From Roseimaritima sediminicola (lineage in GTDB: Bacteria; Planctomycetota; Planctomycetia; Pirellulales; Pirellulaceae): a stretch of 46,552 nt of DNA. Positions 34,381 through 43,272 of the stretch are shown here, in pieces. Each line of letters starts with the position of its first letter. Position 1 is the first letter of the stretch. Both the position numbers and the translations under genes were made by a program. The notes beneath the pieces were generated by a model. It had not been told where the DNA came from. It saw only the letters and a program-made list of their open reading frames with translations, and made no database searches. The DNA is taken from the NCBI RefSeq assembly GCF_009618275.1, contig NZ_WIAD01000047.1, positions 1-46,552 of the forward strand. Direction: 5' to 3'.

Positions 34381-35391
34381 ATGAACCCCGATACCGCCGC
34401 GAGCCCCGATCATCGTCCCCGCGTCTTGGTAACCCGCCGGATCCACGAAGCCGGCCTGCAGCAGCTCGGCGAACACACCCGCCTGGAGGTCTGGGACGGA
34501 GCGATGCCGCCGTCGCGCGAGGAATTGCTGCGACGTGCCGAGGGCTGCGAAGGTTTGGTGACGCTGCTGAGCGACCGTGTGGACGGGGAACTGCTCGATC
34601 GTGCCGGCCCACAGCTGAAGGTCGTCTGTAACTATGCGGTCGGATTTAACAATATTGACGTGCAAGCGGCCGCCCAGCGCGACGTCGCCGTGGGGAATAC
34701 GCCCGACGTGTTGACCGACGCCACGGCCGACTTGGCCGTCGCCCTGCTGTTGGCGGCCGCCCGCCGCTTGCCCGAAGCCATCGATCAAGTTCGCCAGGGC
34801 CGGTGGAAGACGTGGGAACCGCTGGGGCTGCTGGGCGTGGACCTGGTCGGCAAGACGCTGGGCATCGTCGGCATGGGACGCATCGGACTGGCCACGGCCC
34901 AGCGGCTGCATGCCGGCTGGGGCATGCGGGTGCTGTACACGGCGCGGGATCCCAAGCCGGATGCGGACAGCCGCCTCGACGCCCGGCACGTGGATCTGCC
35001 GACCCTGCTGGCAAGCAGCGACTTTGTTTCCATTCACTGCCCCCTGACCGAGCAGACGGCGGGTCTGATCGACGCCGAAGCCCTGGCCCGGATGCCCCAG
35101 CACGCGGTTCTGGTCAATACGGCGCGGGGCGAAGTCGTCGACCAAGACGCGTTGGCCGCGGCACTGGAAAAGCGTCAGATCTTCGCAGCCGGCCTGGACG
35201 TGACCACGCCCGAACCGCTGCCGCCGGAGCATCCGCTGGTGGGGCTCGACAACTGTGTGATCGCCCCGCACATCGGCAGCGCCAGCCAGGACAGCCGCCG
35301 GCGGATGTCCGAGATCGCCGCCCAGAACGTGCTGGCCGGTCTGCGAGGCGAGCCCCTGCCCCACCCGGTCAGCACGGGAGAAGCGGGATAA
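34381..35391 (+). CDS. D-2-hydroxyacid dehydrogenase (glyoxylate reductase/D-glycerate dehydrogenase type)
   Basis: NAD(P)H-dependent reductase of 336 residues. The nucleotide fold shows GIVGMGRIG, and catalytic residues are the Arg in VNTARGEVVD, the Glu in TTPEPLPPEH and the His in IAPHIGSAS. The sequence is closest in pattern to glyoxylate/hydroxypyruvate reductases (GyaR type) rather than to 3-phosphoglycerate dehydrogenase, as it lacks a C-terminal ACT domain. The ATG has AGGA 7 bases upstream. It is a single gene, divergent from the TPR gene and convergent with purM. Confidence 0.9.
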   Translation: MNPDTAASPDHRPRVLVTRRIHEAGLQQLGEHTRLEVWDGAMPPSREELLRRAEGCEGLVTLLSDRVDGELLDRAGPQLKVVCNYAVGFNNIDVQAAAQRDVAVGNTPDVLTDATADLAVALLLAAARRLPEAIDQVRQGRWKTWEPLGLLGVDLVGKTLGIVGMGRIGLATAQRLHAGWGMRVLYTARDPKPDADSRLDARHVDLPTLLASSDFVSIHCPLTEQTAGLIDAEALARMPQHAVLVNTARGEVVDQDALAAALEKRQIFAAGLDVTTPEPLPPEHPLVGLDNCVIAPHIGSASQDSRRRMSEIAAQNVLAGLRGEPLPHPVSTGEAG

Positions 35392-35401
35392 AGCAGGCCC
35401 G

Positions 35402-35490
35402 TAGCCGAAGTCGCCAGACTTTGGAGGAGCCGCCGCCCGCCCTTGCTTAAACCGTCCAAACTCTGGCCGGTTCAGCTACGGCCGGTTCAG
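35402..35490. repeat. long inverted repeat between gyaR-like gene and purM
   Basis: GTAGCCGAAGTCGCCAGAC at 35400-35423 pairs with CCAAACTCTGGCCGGTTCAGC at 35456-35478 (about 20 of 24 positions), forming a long hairpin between convergent genes. The motif GGCCGGTTCAG is repeated at 35480, and its TCA is the purM stop codon on the minus strand. It may act as a two-way terminator without T-tract. Confidence 0.8.
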
Positions 35491-36548
35491 TCTTCGTAGC
35501 GGACTTGGCCGCTGCCGTCGACGATTTTGCCGATCTCCTGACAGGGAAATCCGGCCGTCTCCAGCAGCCCGCTCACGGTGCGGGCATAGTAGCCGCTGAC
35601 CACCAACACCAGGCCGATGCCCATGTTGAACACCCGTTCCATCTCTTCGGGCTGCACCCCGCCGAGCTGCTGCAGCCACTGAAAGATCGCCGGCACTTCC
35701 CACGCTTTGGCATCGATCACCGCATCGGCACCGGAGGGCATCACCCGCTGGAGATTTTCGGCCAGCCCGCCGCCGGTGATGTGGGCAATCCCGTGCAGCA
35801 CCTGTTTGACGCGGTAGTGGCTTTGGATGGCGCGCACCGCCGGCACGTAGATCCGCGTCGGTTCCAGTACGGCATCGGCCACGCTGACTCCGCCCAGCGG
35901 CTCCGGAGTGTCGTCCCACTTCACGCCCGCATCGTTGATGATCTTGCGAACCAGGCTGAAGCCATTGGAATGCAGGCCGCTGCTGGCCACGCCCAGGACG
36001 ACGTCCCCCGGCTCGATCGCGCGGCCGTCGATCAAGCGGGACTGTTCGACCACGCCGACGGAGAAACCCGCCAGGTCGTAGTCGTCCGTGCCGTACATAT
36101 CGGGCATGATCGCCGTCTCACCGCCCAGCAGGGCGCTGTCGGCCTGGACACAGCCATCGCTGATCCCTTTGACGATCTGTTCCAAGCGATCCGGATCGTC
36201 CCGCCCCATGGCGACATAATCCAGGAAGAACAGCGGCTCCGCTCCGGTACACAGCAGGTCGTTGACGCACATCGCGACCAGATCGATCCCCACGGTCGCG
36301 TGCCGGCCGGTCAGCTGGGCCACTTTCAGTTTGGTGCCCACGCCGTCGGTCCCGCTGACCAAGACCGGCTGGCGGTAATTGCGGGCGAATAGCTTGCCTT
36401 CGAAATCCAAGCGGAACAGGCCCGCAAAACCGCCATCGCCGCTGATCACCCGCGGGCTGAACGTGCGGTGCATCAGCGCCGGCAACCGCCCCATCGATTG
36501 GGCGTAGACGTCCAAATCGACTCCGGCATCTTTGTAGGTGACTGGCAT
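35487..36548 (-). CDS. purM: phosphoribosylformylglycinamidine cyclo-ligase (AIR synthetase)
   Basis: Purine biosynthesis enzyme of 353 residues that closes the imidazole ring of AIR from FGAM and ATP. Seen motifs are [15 protein letters not shown], the ATP-site segment [33 protein letters not shown] and [12 protein letters not shown]. The start is the ATG of MPVTYKDAG; a TTG 18 bases upstream is possible but not needed. A 19-bp tandem repeat lies upstream of the start. Its TGA stop lies within a copy of a dispersed repeat. No other pur gene is adjacent. Confidence 0.97.
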   Translation of the reverse strand: MPVTYKDAGVDLDVYAQSMGRLPALMHRTFSPRVISGDGGFAGLFRLDFEGKLFARNYRQPVLVSGTDGVGTKLKVAQLTGRHATVGIDLVAMCVNDLLCTGAEPLFFLDYVAMGRDDPDRLEQIVKGISDGCVQADSALLGGETAIMPDMYGTDDYDLAGFSVGVVEQSRLIDGRAIEPGDVVLGVASSGLHSNGFSLVRKIINDAGVKWDDTPEPLGGVSVADAVLEPTRIYVPAVRAIQSHYRVKQVLHGIAHITGGGLAENLQRVMPSGADAVIDAKAWEVPAIFQWLQQLGGVQPEEMERVFNMGIGLVLVVSGYYARTVSGLLETAGFPCQEIGKIVDGSGQVRYED

Positions 36549-36583
36549 GGGTATCGGCGACAACAAAAAAGAAGGAAGGTTCG

Positions 36584-36656
36584 CACCGGCTCTGAGCCTT
36601 GGTACCGGCTCTGAGCCTTGGTACCGGCTCTGAGCCTTGGTACCGGCTCTGAGCTT
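36584..36656. repeat. 19-bp tandem repeat, four copies, upstream of purM
   Basis: ACCGGCTCTGAGCCTTGGT repeats at 36584, 36603, 36622 and 36641 with an exact 19-bp period; the last copy is degenerate. Each unit contains the small palindrome GGCTC-T-GAGCC. It sits between the divergent purM and glgX genes, 36 bases from the purM ATG, so it may affect purM leader structure. Confidence 0.9.
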
Positions 36657-37193
36657 TTACACCGATTTGCACTTTTGCACACCGGTACTGGCGGCGGTTA
36701 TTATGCCAGTCCGGCGGAATGCTTGCAGGTGGGGCAGAACCGGAGAAACTTTTTTCTGGGGACGGCGAGCCCCCGTTCGGACGGTGGAGCGACCCGGAGC
36801 CGCGGCGGCTCGGGTTGCCGGCCAGCGGGCCTCCGCGGCCCGGTCCCTTAGAGCGTGGTTAATGGGGGCCTGCGAGCCGCTGCCGCGCGAGGGTAGCTTT
36901 TTTGACGTTTGTGGGGCATGGAAAGCTTGCCTAAGCGTTAGACTTTCCCACAGTTTTCCCAGCTGGCCAGCCCCCTAAGGGCGGGCGCACAGCGAGTCTA
37001 ATCCGCACAAATTTGGTCACCGAAAAGGAGGACTTCTTTCGCCAACTTCAGCCAGCCGGCAACAAGCGCGACGGGCCGCGGCGATTCTTTCAGCAAATCG
37101 CTGGAAGCAGCCGACAGTTGTAAGGGCGCGGGTAGGGTTTCCTATCTCCCATCAGTCACGCTCACGTGAACAGCGAAAGAAGGACCTTCCTAC
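36657..37193. other. non-coding region upstream of glgX
   Basis: No credible gene. An imperfect inverted repeat pairs TGTGGG-GCAT-GGAAAG (36910-36925) with CTTTCCCACA (36943-36952). A strong AAGGAGG at about 37024-37030 is not followed by a start codon. An AAGGA lies 9 bases before the glgX ATG. Open frames here are Arg/Pro-rich and look like GC-rich artefacts. Confidence 0.5.
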
Positions 37194-39290
37194 ATGCTAA
37201 TGCGACAACCGCATCCCGAGCTTCAGTTTGCATACCAGGCTCCCTTTGGACCCACGGTACAGGAAAACGGCGTCAAGTTTTCCGTGTTCAGCCGTTCGGC
37301 GACCGCTATGCGCTTGCTGCTGTACAACCGCGTCACCGATCGCGAGCCGGTCGAGATCATCGAGTTCGATCGGGATACCGATCGCTGGGGAGATGTGTGG
37401 AGCCTGCAGGTGCCGGGAATCGGTCCGGGCCAGCTGTACCACTTTCAGGCCAGCGGTCCCTGGGATCCCGATCGCGGGCACCGCTTCGATTCCTCGGCGC
37501 GGCTGATCGACCCCTACGCCCACGCCCTGGCCGGCACGTTTCAAAAAAGCCAGGACGGCGTCGTGCGGCCGCCCAAGTGTGTGGTCATCGACGACGCCTT
37601 CGACTGGGAAGGGGATCGGCACCTACGCCGCCCGCTGGACGAATCGGTGATCTACGAGATGCACGTTCGCGGGTTCACCAAAAGCCGCACCGCGAAAATT
37701 AAAACCGGTGGCACCTACCTGGGCGTGATCGAGAAGATCCCCTATCTGCAGTCGCTGGGGATCACGGCGGTGGAGCTGATGCCGATCCACGAATTCCCCA
37801 TCATGGACCCGACGGGGCATAAACCCGAGCGTCCGAACTACTGGGGATACGACTCGATGGCGTTCTTCTCGCCGCACCGCGGTTACGCCCACGACCGGGC
37901 CCCGGGCGCCCAGGTGCGCGAGTTCAAGGAGATGGTCAAGGCGCTGCATGCCGCGGGCATCGAAGTCATCCTGGACGTGGTCTTCAACCACACCTGCGAA
38001 GGCAACGACCAAGGTCCCACGCTGTCCTTCAAGGGGCTGGAAAACAACGTCTATTACATCCTGGAAGACGGCGGCCGCCACTACGCCAACTACAGCGGCT
38101 GTGGCAACACCGTCAACGGCAACCATCCGGTCGTCCGCGAGATGATCTTCCACTGCCTGCGGCACTGGGTGCACAACTACCACATCGATGGTTTCCGCTT
38201 CGACCTGGCCAGCATCCTCAGCCGCGACCAGTCGGGCAACCTGGTTCCGAATCCGCCGATGGTGGAATTGATTGCCGAGGATCCGATGTTGGCCGACACC
38301 AAGATCATCGCCGAAGCCTGGGACGCCGCCGGAGCCTATCAAGTGGGCTCGTTTGGTTCGGGCAGCCGTTGGGCGGAATGGAACGGCCGCTACCGCGACG
38401 ACGTGCGGCGTTTCTGGCGTGGCGATTCCGGAACGCTGGGCGCCCTGGCGACGCGTCTTGCCGGCAGCAGCGACCTGTACGAGCACAGCGGCCGAGCCCC
38501 GGCCAGCAGTATTAATTTCGTCACCAGCCACGACGGCTTCACGCTGAACGACCTGGTGTCGTACAAAGAGAAGCACAACCTGGCCAACGGCGAAGAGAAT
38601 CGCGACGGCGACAACAACAACTGCAGCGACAACTACGGGGTCGAAGGCCCCACCCGGCGCAAAGGCATCCGCGAAGTCCGCAACCGCCAGATCAAGAACA
38701 TGATGGCCACGCTGGTGCTCAGCCAGGGGACGCCGATGTTGGTCAGCGGCGACGAAGTGCGACGCACGCAAAAGGGCAATAACAACGCCTACTGCCAGGA
38801 CAACGACATCAGCTGGTTCGATTGGCGGTTGGTCGAAAAGAACGCCGAAATGCTGCGGTTCACCAAGAGCCTGATCCATTTCCGCTTGGCCCAGCCCACG
38901 GTCCGCCGGCGGACGTTCCTGACCGGCCAGCCGACCGCCGGACGGTTGATCCCCGACGTCTCCTGGTACGCCCCGGACGGAACGCCGCTGGACTGGTCGC
39001 AGCACGAACTGGCCATGGTCGCCTACCTGGCCGCCCCGGCCAAAGAAGACGACCCCGAGTGCGCCGGACGGGACGTGTTGATGCTGTTCAATTCGACCGG
39101 ACAGGAACGCGAGTTCCAGCTGCCCGACGTGGGTCGTGGCATGACCTGGAACCTGTTCCTCGATACTGCGGCCCCCGCGCCCGAAGACGTCTTTCCCGCC
39201 CTCGATGGCCCCATGCCGCCCAGCACGCGGATCATCGAGATGCCGTATCACTCGATGCAGGTCTACGTCAGCGAGACGATTCACGCCTAG
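37194..39290 (+). CDS. glgX: glycogen debranching enzyme GlgX (GH13 family)
   Basis: Cytoplasmic isoamylase-type enzyme of 698 residues that hydrolyses alpha-1,6 branches of limit dextrins in glycogen breakdown. An N-terminal CBM48-like domain (about 15-110) precedes the GH13 barrel. Catalytic residues are Asp in GFRFDLAS (near 336), Glu in IIAEAWDA (near 372) and Asp in TSHDGFT (near 444); VFNHTCEGND gives another conserved block. The C-terminal beta domain ends in IIEMPYHSMQVYV. The ATG has AAGGA upstream. A small CACGCC/GGCGTG hairpin overlaps the stop. No other glycogen gene is nearby. Confidence 0.97.
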   Translation: MLMRQPHPELQFAYQAPFGPTVQENGVKFSVFSRSATAMRLLLYNRVTDREPVEIIEFDRDTDRWGDVWSLQVPGIGPGQLYHFQASGPWDPDRGHRFDSSARLIDPYAHALAGTFQKSQDGVVRPPKCVVIDDAFDWEGDRHLRRPLDESVIYEMHVRGFTKSRTAKIKTGGTYLGVIEKIPYLQSLGITAVELMPIHEFPIMDPTGHKPERPNYWGYDSMAFFSPHRGYAHDRAPGAQVREFKEMVKALHAAGIEVILDVVFNHTCEGNDQGPTLSFKGLENNVYYILEDGGRHYANYSGCGNTVNGNHPVVREMIFHCLRHWVHNYHIDGFRFDLASILSRDQSGNLVPNPPMVELIAEDPMLADTKIIAEAWDAAGAYQVGSFGSGSRWAEWNGRYRDDVRRFWRGDSGTLGALATRLAGSSDLYEHSGRAPASSINFVTSHDGFTLNDLVSYKEKHNLANGEENRDGDNNNCSDNYGVEGPTRRKGIREVRNRQIKNMMATLVLSQGTPMLVSGDEVRRTQKGNNNAYCQDNDISWFDWRLVEKNAEMLRFTKSLIHFRLAQPTVRRRTFLTGQPTAGRLIPDVSWYAPDGTPLDWSQHELAMVAYLAAPAKEDDPECAGRDVLMLFNSTGQEREFQLPDVGRGMTWNLFLDTAAPAPEDVFPALDGPMPPSTRIIEMPYHSMQVYVSETIHA

Positions 39291-39316
39291 CGGCGTGCGT
39301 GGCGATATGGAGCAGC

Positions 39317-39336
39317 CCCCGGGCGTGAGCCCGGGG
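39317..39336. repeat. GC-rich hairpin between convergent glgX and serine hydrolase genes
   Basis: A perfect 8-bp stem, CCCCGGGC and GCCCGGGG, with a GTGA (GNRA) loop. The flanking GTGCCGGCTAC reads GTAGCCGGC on the other strand and holds the TAG stop of the serine hydrolase. No T-tract; possible REP-like or bidirectional terminator role. Confidence 0.75.
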
Positions 39337-39342
39337 TGCCGG

Positions 39343-40527
39343 CTACTGCGTGGCTTCCAGTAAGCGATCGGCGACTTGGGCGGCCAGGCGGTTGACGGCT
39401 CCGCGGCCGTCGGGGTGCAAGCGGTTGCTCAGCCACACAAAGACGGTCTCCTCGGCCGGGTCGATCCACAGCACGGTGCCGGTGAAGCCGCCGTGACCGA
39501 AGGCTTCGTCCGAATAGCCTTCGGCGCGGTTCGAGGAGTAGGGCGAGCGAACGTCCCAGCCGTAGCCTCGCGTGCCCCGCGGCACGTCGCGGCCCCGCGT
39601 CATCTGAGCCAGCGCCTCGCCGCTGAGCAGCCGCTGCGGCGACGCTTTGTCGCCGTCGCCGTCACCGTCATCGCCCTCACCGTCATCGCGCTTACCACCC
39701 ATGGCGTTGCCGTAGCGGATCAGATCGGCGGCGGTCGAGAACAATCCGGCATGACCGGCCACTCCGCCCATCCGCGCGGCCCGCGGATCGTGCACGCGGC
39801 CGACCAGAAATTCTCCCTTATGCTTTTCGGTCGCCGCGGCCCGCTGGCGAAGTTCGGCCGGCGGATTGAACTGGGTTTCGTCCATCCCCAGCGGCTGAAA
39901 AATCGCACTCTGGCTGAACGTGTCCAAACCTTGTCCGCTGACCGCTTCGACGACTTTGCCCAGCACGATGAAGCCGACATCGGAGTAAATAAATCGCTCG
40001 CCCGGTGCGGCCAACGGTTTGAGATCGCAGATGTTCTGCCAAGTTGCCGCCGGATCGTCACTGTAATCACTGAGCGCGTTATCGGCGATCAAACCGCCAC
40101 GGTGCAGCAGCAGATCTTCCACCGTCAGCACGTCCTTGCCGTGCGTACCGAACTCCGGAAGAACCGCAGCAATGGTCGTGTCGGCCGTCAATTCGCCGCG
40201 ATCGATCAGACACATGATCGACGTGGCCGTGGCGACGGGCTTGGTCAGCGAAGCCAGATCGAAGACGGTATCGAGTCGCATCGGACGCCGCTCGGGCTCT
40301 ACCTGGGCGTCGCCAAACGCCTTGGCGTAAACCGTCTCGCCGCCGCGAGCGAGCATGACCACGGCGCCGGCCATCTGACCGTCCTCGATCGCCGCCTCGA
40401 TCAACTCGGCCGCCGAATCGGACGTTTGCTGCGCATTTGCCGGGTTCAACACCGCCAGGTTGAGCATCGAACAGGCAATCAGTACAGCCAACGGAGGACG
40501 CGGTATCGAGAAGGGTAGGTTCATCAT
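39343..40527 (-). CDS. exported beta-lactamase-family serine hydrolase
   Basis: Class C beta-lactamase/penicillin-binding-like protein of 394 residues. A signal peptide (AVLIACSMLNLAVLNPANA) precedes the catalytic domain. Ser93 and Lys96 of the S-x-x-K motif are in LASLTKPV, the Y-x-N-like box is YSDVGF (near 186) and the third box is HGGF (near 350), a variant of KTG. A Gly/Asp-rich insertion (RDDGEGDDGDGDGDK) looks like a repeat expansion. It could be an esterase, D-aminopeptidase or transpeptidase-like enzyme. The start ATG is the first of two (MM). It is convergent with glgX. Confidence 0.9.
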   Translation of the reverse strand: MMNLPFSIPRPPLAVLIACSMLNLAVLNPANAQQTSDSAAELIEAAIEDGQMAGAVVMLARGGETVYAKAFGDAQVEPERRPMRLDTVFDLASLTKPVATATSIMCLIDRGELTADTTIAAVLPEFGTHGKDVLTVEDLLLHRGGLIADNALSDYSDDPAATWQNICDLKPLAAPGERFIYSDVGFIVLGKVVEAVSGQGLDTFSQSAIFQPLGMDETQFNPPAELRQRAAATEKHKGEFLVGRVHDPRAARMGGVAGHAGLFSTAADLIRYGNAMGGKRDDGEGDDGDGDGDKASPQRLLSGEALAQMTRGRDVPRGTRGYGWDVRSPYSSNRAEGYSDEAFGHGGFTGTVLWIDPAEETVFVWLSNRLHPDGRGAVNRLAAQVADRLLEATQ

Positions 40528-40590
40528 GTTTGCGATTTACCGGAGTGAGGAAAGGTCGAGGCGGGGAGAGGACTTTGGATTTTGATTCGT

Positions 40591-41583
40591 CTAGGCGGTG
40601 GTGTCCACAATGATTCGGCCGGTCACTTTGCCGGCCAGGATCTCTTGCACCGAACGGTCGATCTGCGAAAGCGGCACCCGTTCCGTACGCGACTCCAGTT
40701 CCGGCAACTGCCACGGTCCGAACATGCGTTCCCAGATCTGCATCCGGTCACCGCGGGGACACTGTGCCGAATCGATGCCGTCCAGGGTGACGCCGCGGAG
40801 GATAAAGGGAAACACGGTCAACGGCAGCTCCACCCCGCCGACGTTTCCGCAAGCGGCCACACAGCCGCGATGGGCCAGTTGTTTGATGACGGTGGCCAGC
40901 GTTTTGCCGCCCACCGTATCGACGGCGCCGGCCCACGCGCTCTTCAGCAGCGGTTTGTCGCTGTCGGTGTCCAGTTGCTCGCGCGAGATCACTCGCTCCG
41001 CGCCCCAGCGCCGCAGTTGCTCGTGCCGCTCGGCTTTGCCCGTCACAGCCACGGTCGTATAGCCCAGTTTCGACAGCAGCGCAAGGGCGATCGAACCGAC
41101 GCCGCCGGTCGCGCCGGTCACCAGGATTTCTCCTCGGTCCGGCGTGATCCCATGCAGCTGCAATGAGGTGACGCACTGGGCCGCGGTGAATCCGGCGGTG
41201 CCGATCGCCATGACCTGGGTGTCGGAAATCTCCTCCGGCAGAGGCACGACCCAGTCGGCGGGCACGCGCACCTTCTCAGACCATCCGCCCCAGCGCGGGG
41301 CGCCCAGTTCGTAACCGGTGACGAACACGCGGTCCCCCGGCCGATAGCGATCATCGTCGCTGGTCTCGACCACGCCGACGACGTCCACGCCGGGCACGTG
41401 GGGCAGATTGCGAGCGACGCCCGGATGCCCGGTCGCCGCCAGGGCGTCTTTGTAGTTCAGCGACGAATACGAGCTGCGGATCAGAACCTCACCGGCGGGA
41501 AGGTCGTCCACAGCCAGCATTTTTAGCTGGCCGTGCTTGTTTTCATCCACCACGAAAGCCTGGAAGGTTTTAGCAGAAGTCAA
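40591..41583 (-). CDS. acuI: AcuI/YhdH-type medium-chain reductase (acrylyl-CoA reductase-like)
   Basis: NADPH-dependent MDR-superfamily oxidoreductase of 330 residues without zinc ligands. Motifs are the N-terminal SSLNYKDALAATG, the YhdH/YhfP marker HVPGVDVVGVV, the nucleotide loop VTGATGGVGSIAL and the C-terminal LDGIDSAQCP. AcuI reduces acryloyl-CoA to propionyl-CoA, for instance in DMSP or propionate metabolism, but substrate cannot be read here. The start is TTG at 41583 with AAAGG about 9 bases upstream. It is 63 bases upstream of the serine hydrolase and in the same direction. Confidence 0.88.
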   Translation of the reverse strand: MTSAKTFQAFVVDENKHGQLKMLAVDDLPAGEVLIRSSYSSLNYKDALAATGHPGVARNLPHVPGVDVVGVVETSDDDRYRPGDRVFVTGYELGAPRWGGWSEKVRVPADWVVPLPEEISDTQVMAIGTAGFTAAQCVTSLQLHGITPDRGEILVTGATGGVGSIALALLSKLGYTTVAVTGKAERHEQLRRWGAERVISREQLDTDSDKPLLKSAWAGAVDTVGGKTLATVIKQLAHRGCVAACGNVGGVELPLTVFPFILRGVTLDGIDSAQCPRGDRMQIWERMFGPWQLPELESRTERVPLSQIDRSVQEILAGKVTGRIIVDTTA

Positions 41584-41652
41584 CGATTTCGCCTTTGATT
41601 TACGGTCGATTTATTGCGGATTCTGAGTCGCGACTGTGTTATAAACGATTGC

Positions 41653-43251
41653 ATGAATGCGTTCTATTGTTCTCCTCGATCAAGCCGTGTCGGTGTGAGC
41701 ACGGTTTTGCTGGCGACGATCTTGCTCGGCATCGCTGCCGGTTCGGCCCGGGCTGCGGATCCTGCGGCTGGCGATGCGGAGGCCGCGATGGCGGCGAGGA
41801 TCGATGGCTTGCTGAGCGACGCTTGGCAGGAAGCCGAGGTGCAGCCAGCGGGCCCGGCCGACGACGCCGAGTTCTGCCGCCGCGTTTGGTTCGATTTCGC
41901 TGGCGTGGCCCCCCCGGTCTCGGTCGTGCGAGCCTTTCTAACGGATCCGGCGCCCGACAAGCGGGACCGAATGGTCCGGCGGCTGCTGCATTCGCGACGC
42001 TTCGACCATCACCTGTCCGAGCGATTCAGCGAATTGCTGGTCCCGGCCGACGACCCGGCCCAGGCACTCGATACGCGGCCTTTGCAGGTATGGCTGGAGG
42101 AACGTTTTCGCCGCGACACGCCTTACGATCATGTGGTGGCCGACCTCTTGGTCGCCAGCGGGCCGGTGGACCAGGGTCCGGCCGTTTTCTTTGCCTCGCG
42201 GGAATCGGAACCGACACGCGTCGCCACGGCGACTTCGCAAATCTTTCTGGGCCTGCAATTGCAATGTGCCCAGTGCCACGACCATCCGTTCGACGACTGG
42301 AAACAGGAAGACTTCTGGAACTTTGCGGCCTTCTTTGGGCAACTGCGTCAGCGTGCGGTGGGAAATCGTCAGTGGGTCGAGGACGATCGCAATCAACAGC
42401 TTCGCACCACCGAGGGTACGCTGGTTTCGACGCCCATGTATCCCGGCGTCTCGCAGCCGCCGGAACCCGACCCGGCGGGACTGCGGCGCCGCCAGCTGAC
42501 GATCTGGCTGGCCTCGCGTGACAATCCGTATCTGGCCAGAGCCGCGGTCAATCGCGCCTGGCAACATCTGTTCGGGCGCGGACTGGTCGAACCGGTCGAT
42601 GCGATGGACGCCTACCAGCACTCGCGTCATTCGCAACTGCTGGACGAATTGGCCGAGTACTTCGTCGACCAGCGTTTCGACCTGCGGGCGTTGTACGCGA
42701 CGCTCGCTGCCACCGACGCCTACCGGCGCAGCAGCGTCTACCGCGGTGCCGACCGGCCGGGCGCCGAATGGTTCGCCGTGATGGCCGTTAAAACGCTCAC
42801 TCCGGCCCAGTACTTCGACACGCTGGTGCAGAACGTATGGATGAGCGGCCCGGCCGACACCGGGCCGACCGACCCGCGAACCTCGATACGCGGCCGGTTC
42901 CTGACCCGCATGCGAATGCGCTCCGCGACGCCGACAGAGTATCCTCATGGCGTCCTGCAAGCTCTGGCGACGATGAATGGACCGGAACTGCAACGCGCCA
43001 CGATGTCTACCGATGTCGGCGTGCTGGCCACAATGAAAACGCCGCTGTTCAGCGAAGAAGACCAGCTGGACGTTTTGTACCTGGCCACCCTGTCGCGTTT
43101 CCCTAGCGACCAGGAACGTCGACGCTGTGAGGCATTCCTTAATGAACAAGCGGGCGACAACGAGGAAGCGGCGATGGCTATCCGCAACGAACGTTTTGCT
43201 GATCTGTTGTGGGCCTTGCTGTGCAGTACCGAATGTGCCATGTGTCCCTGA
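41653..43251 (+). CDS. DUF1549/DUF1553-type exported protein, short form
   Basis: Planctomycete-type protein of 532 residues with a Sec signal (VLLATILLGIAAGSARA). The DUF1549 region includes FCRRVWFDFAGVAP, LQLQCAQCHDHPFDDW (a CxxCH box as in c-type haem sites, near residue 206) and FWNFAAFFGQL. A DUF1553-like part follows (NPYLARAAVNRAWQHLFGRG). Full relatives have about 700-1000 residues and often an extra cytochrome domain, so this is compact. I chose ATG 41653; a TTG 39 bases upstream is not needed. The DUF1501 gene starts 21 bases after its stop, the usual partner. Confidence 0.92.
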   Translation: MNAFYCSPRSSRVGVSTVLLATILLGIAAGSARAADPAAGDAEAAMAARIDGLLSDAWQEAEVQPAGPADDAEFCRRVWFDFAGVAPPVSVVRAFLTDPAPDKRDRMVRRLLHSRRFDHHLSERFSELLVPADDPAQALDTRPLQVWLEERFRRDTPYDHVVADLLVASGPVDQGPAVFFASRESEPTRVATATSQIFLGLQLQCAQCHDHPFDDWKQEDFWNFAAFFGQLRQRAVGNRQWVEDDRNQQLRTTEGTLVSTPMYPGVSQPPEPDPAGLRRRQLTIWLASRDNPYLARAAVNRAWQHLFGRGLVEPVDAMDAYQHSRHSQLLDELAEYFVDQRFDLRALYATLAATDAYRRSSVYRGADRPGAEWFAVMAVKTLTPAQYFDTLVQNVWMSGPADTGPTDPRTSIRGRFLTRMRMRSATPTEYPHGVLQALATMNGPELQRATMSTDVGVLATMKTPLFSEEDQLDVLYLATLSRFPSDQERRRCEAFLNEQAGDNEEAAMAIRNERFADLLWALLCSTECAMCP

Positions 43252-43272
43252 CCGCAGTGGAGAGGAACGACG

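Noticed and set aside
36637-36978. 113-codon frame upstream of glgX
   Set aside because: Begins in the tandem repeat, is Arg/Pro-rich and lacks a ribosome binding site or motif.
37623-39284. 553-codon open frame on the minus strand
   Set aside because: It is antisense to glgX, which has intact catalytic motifs; the frame is a high-GC artefact.
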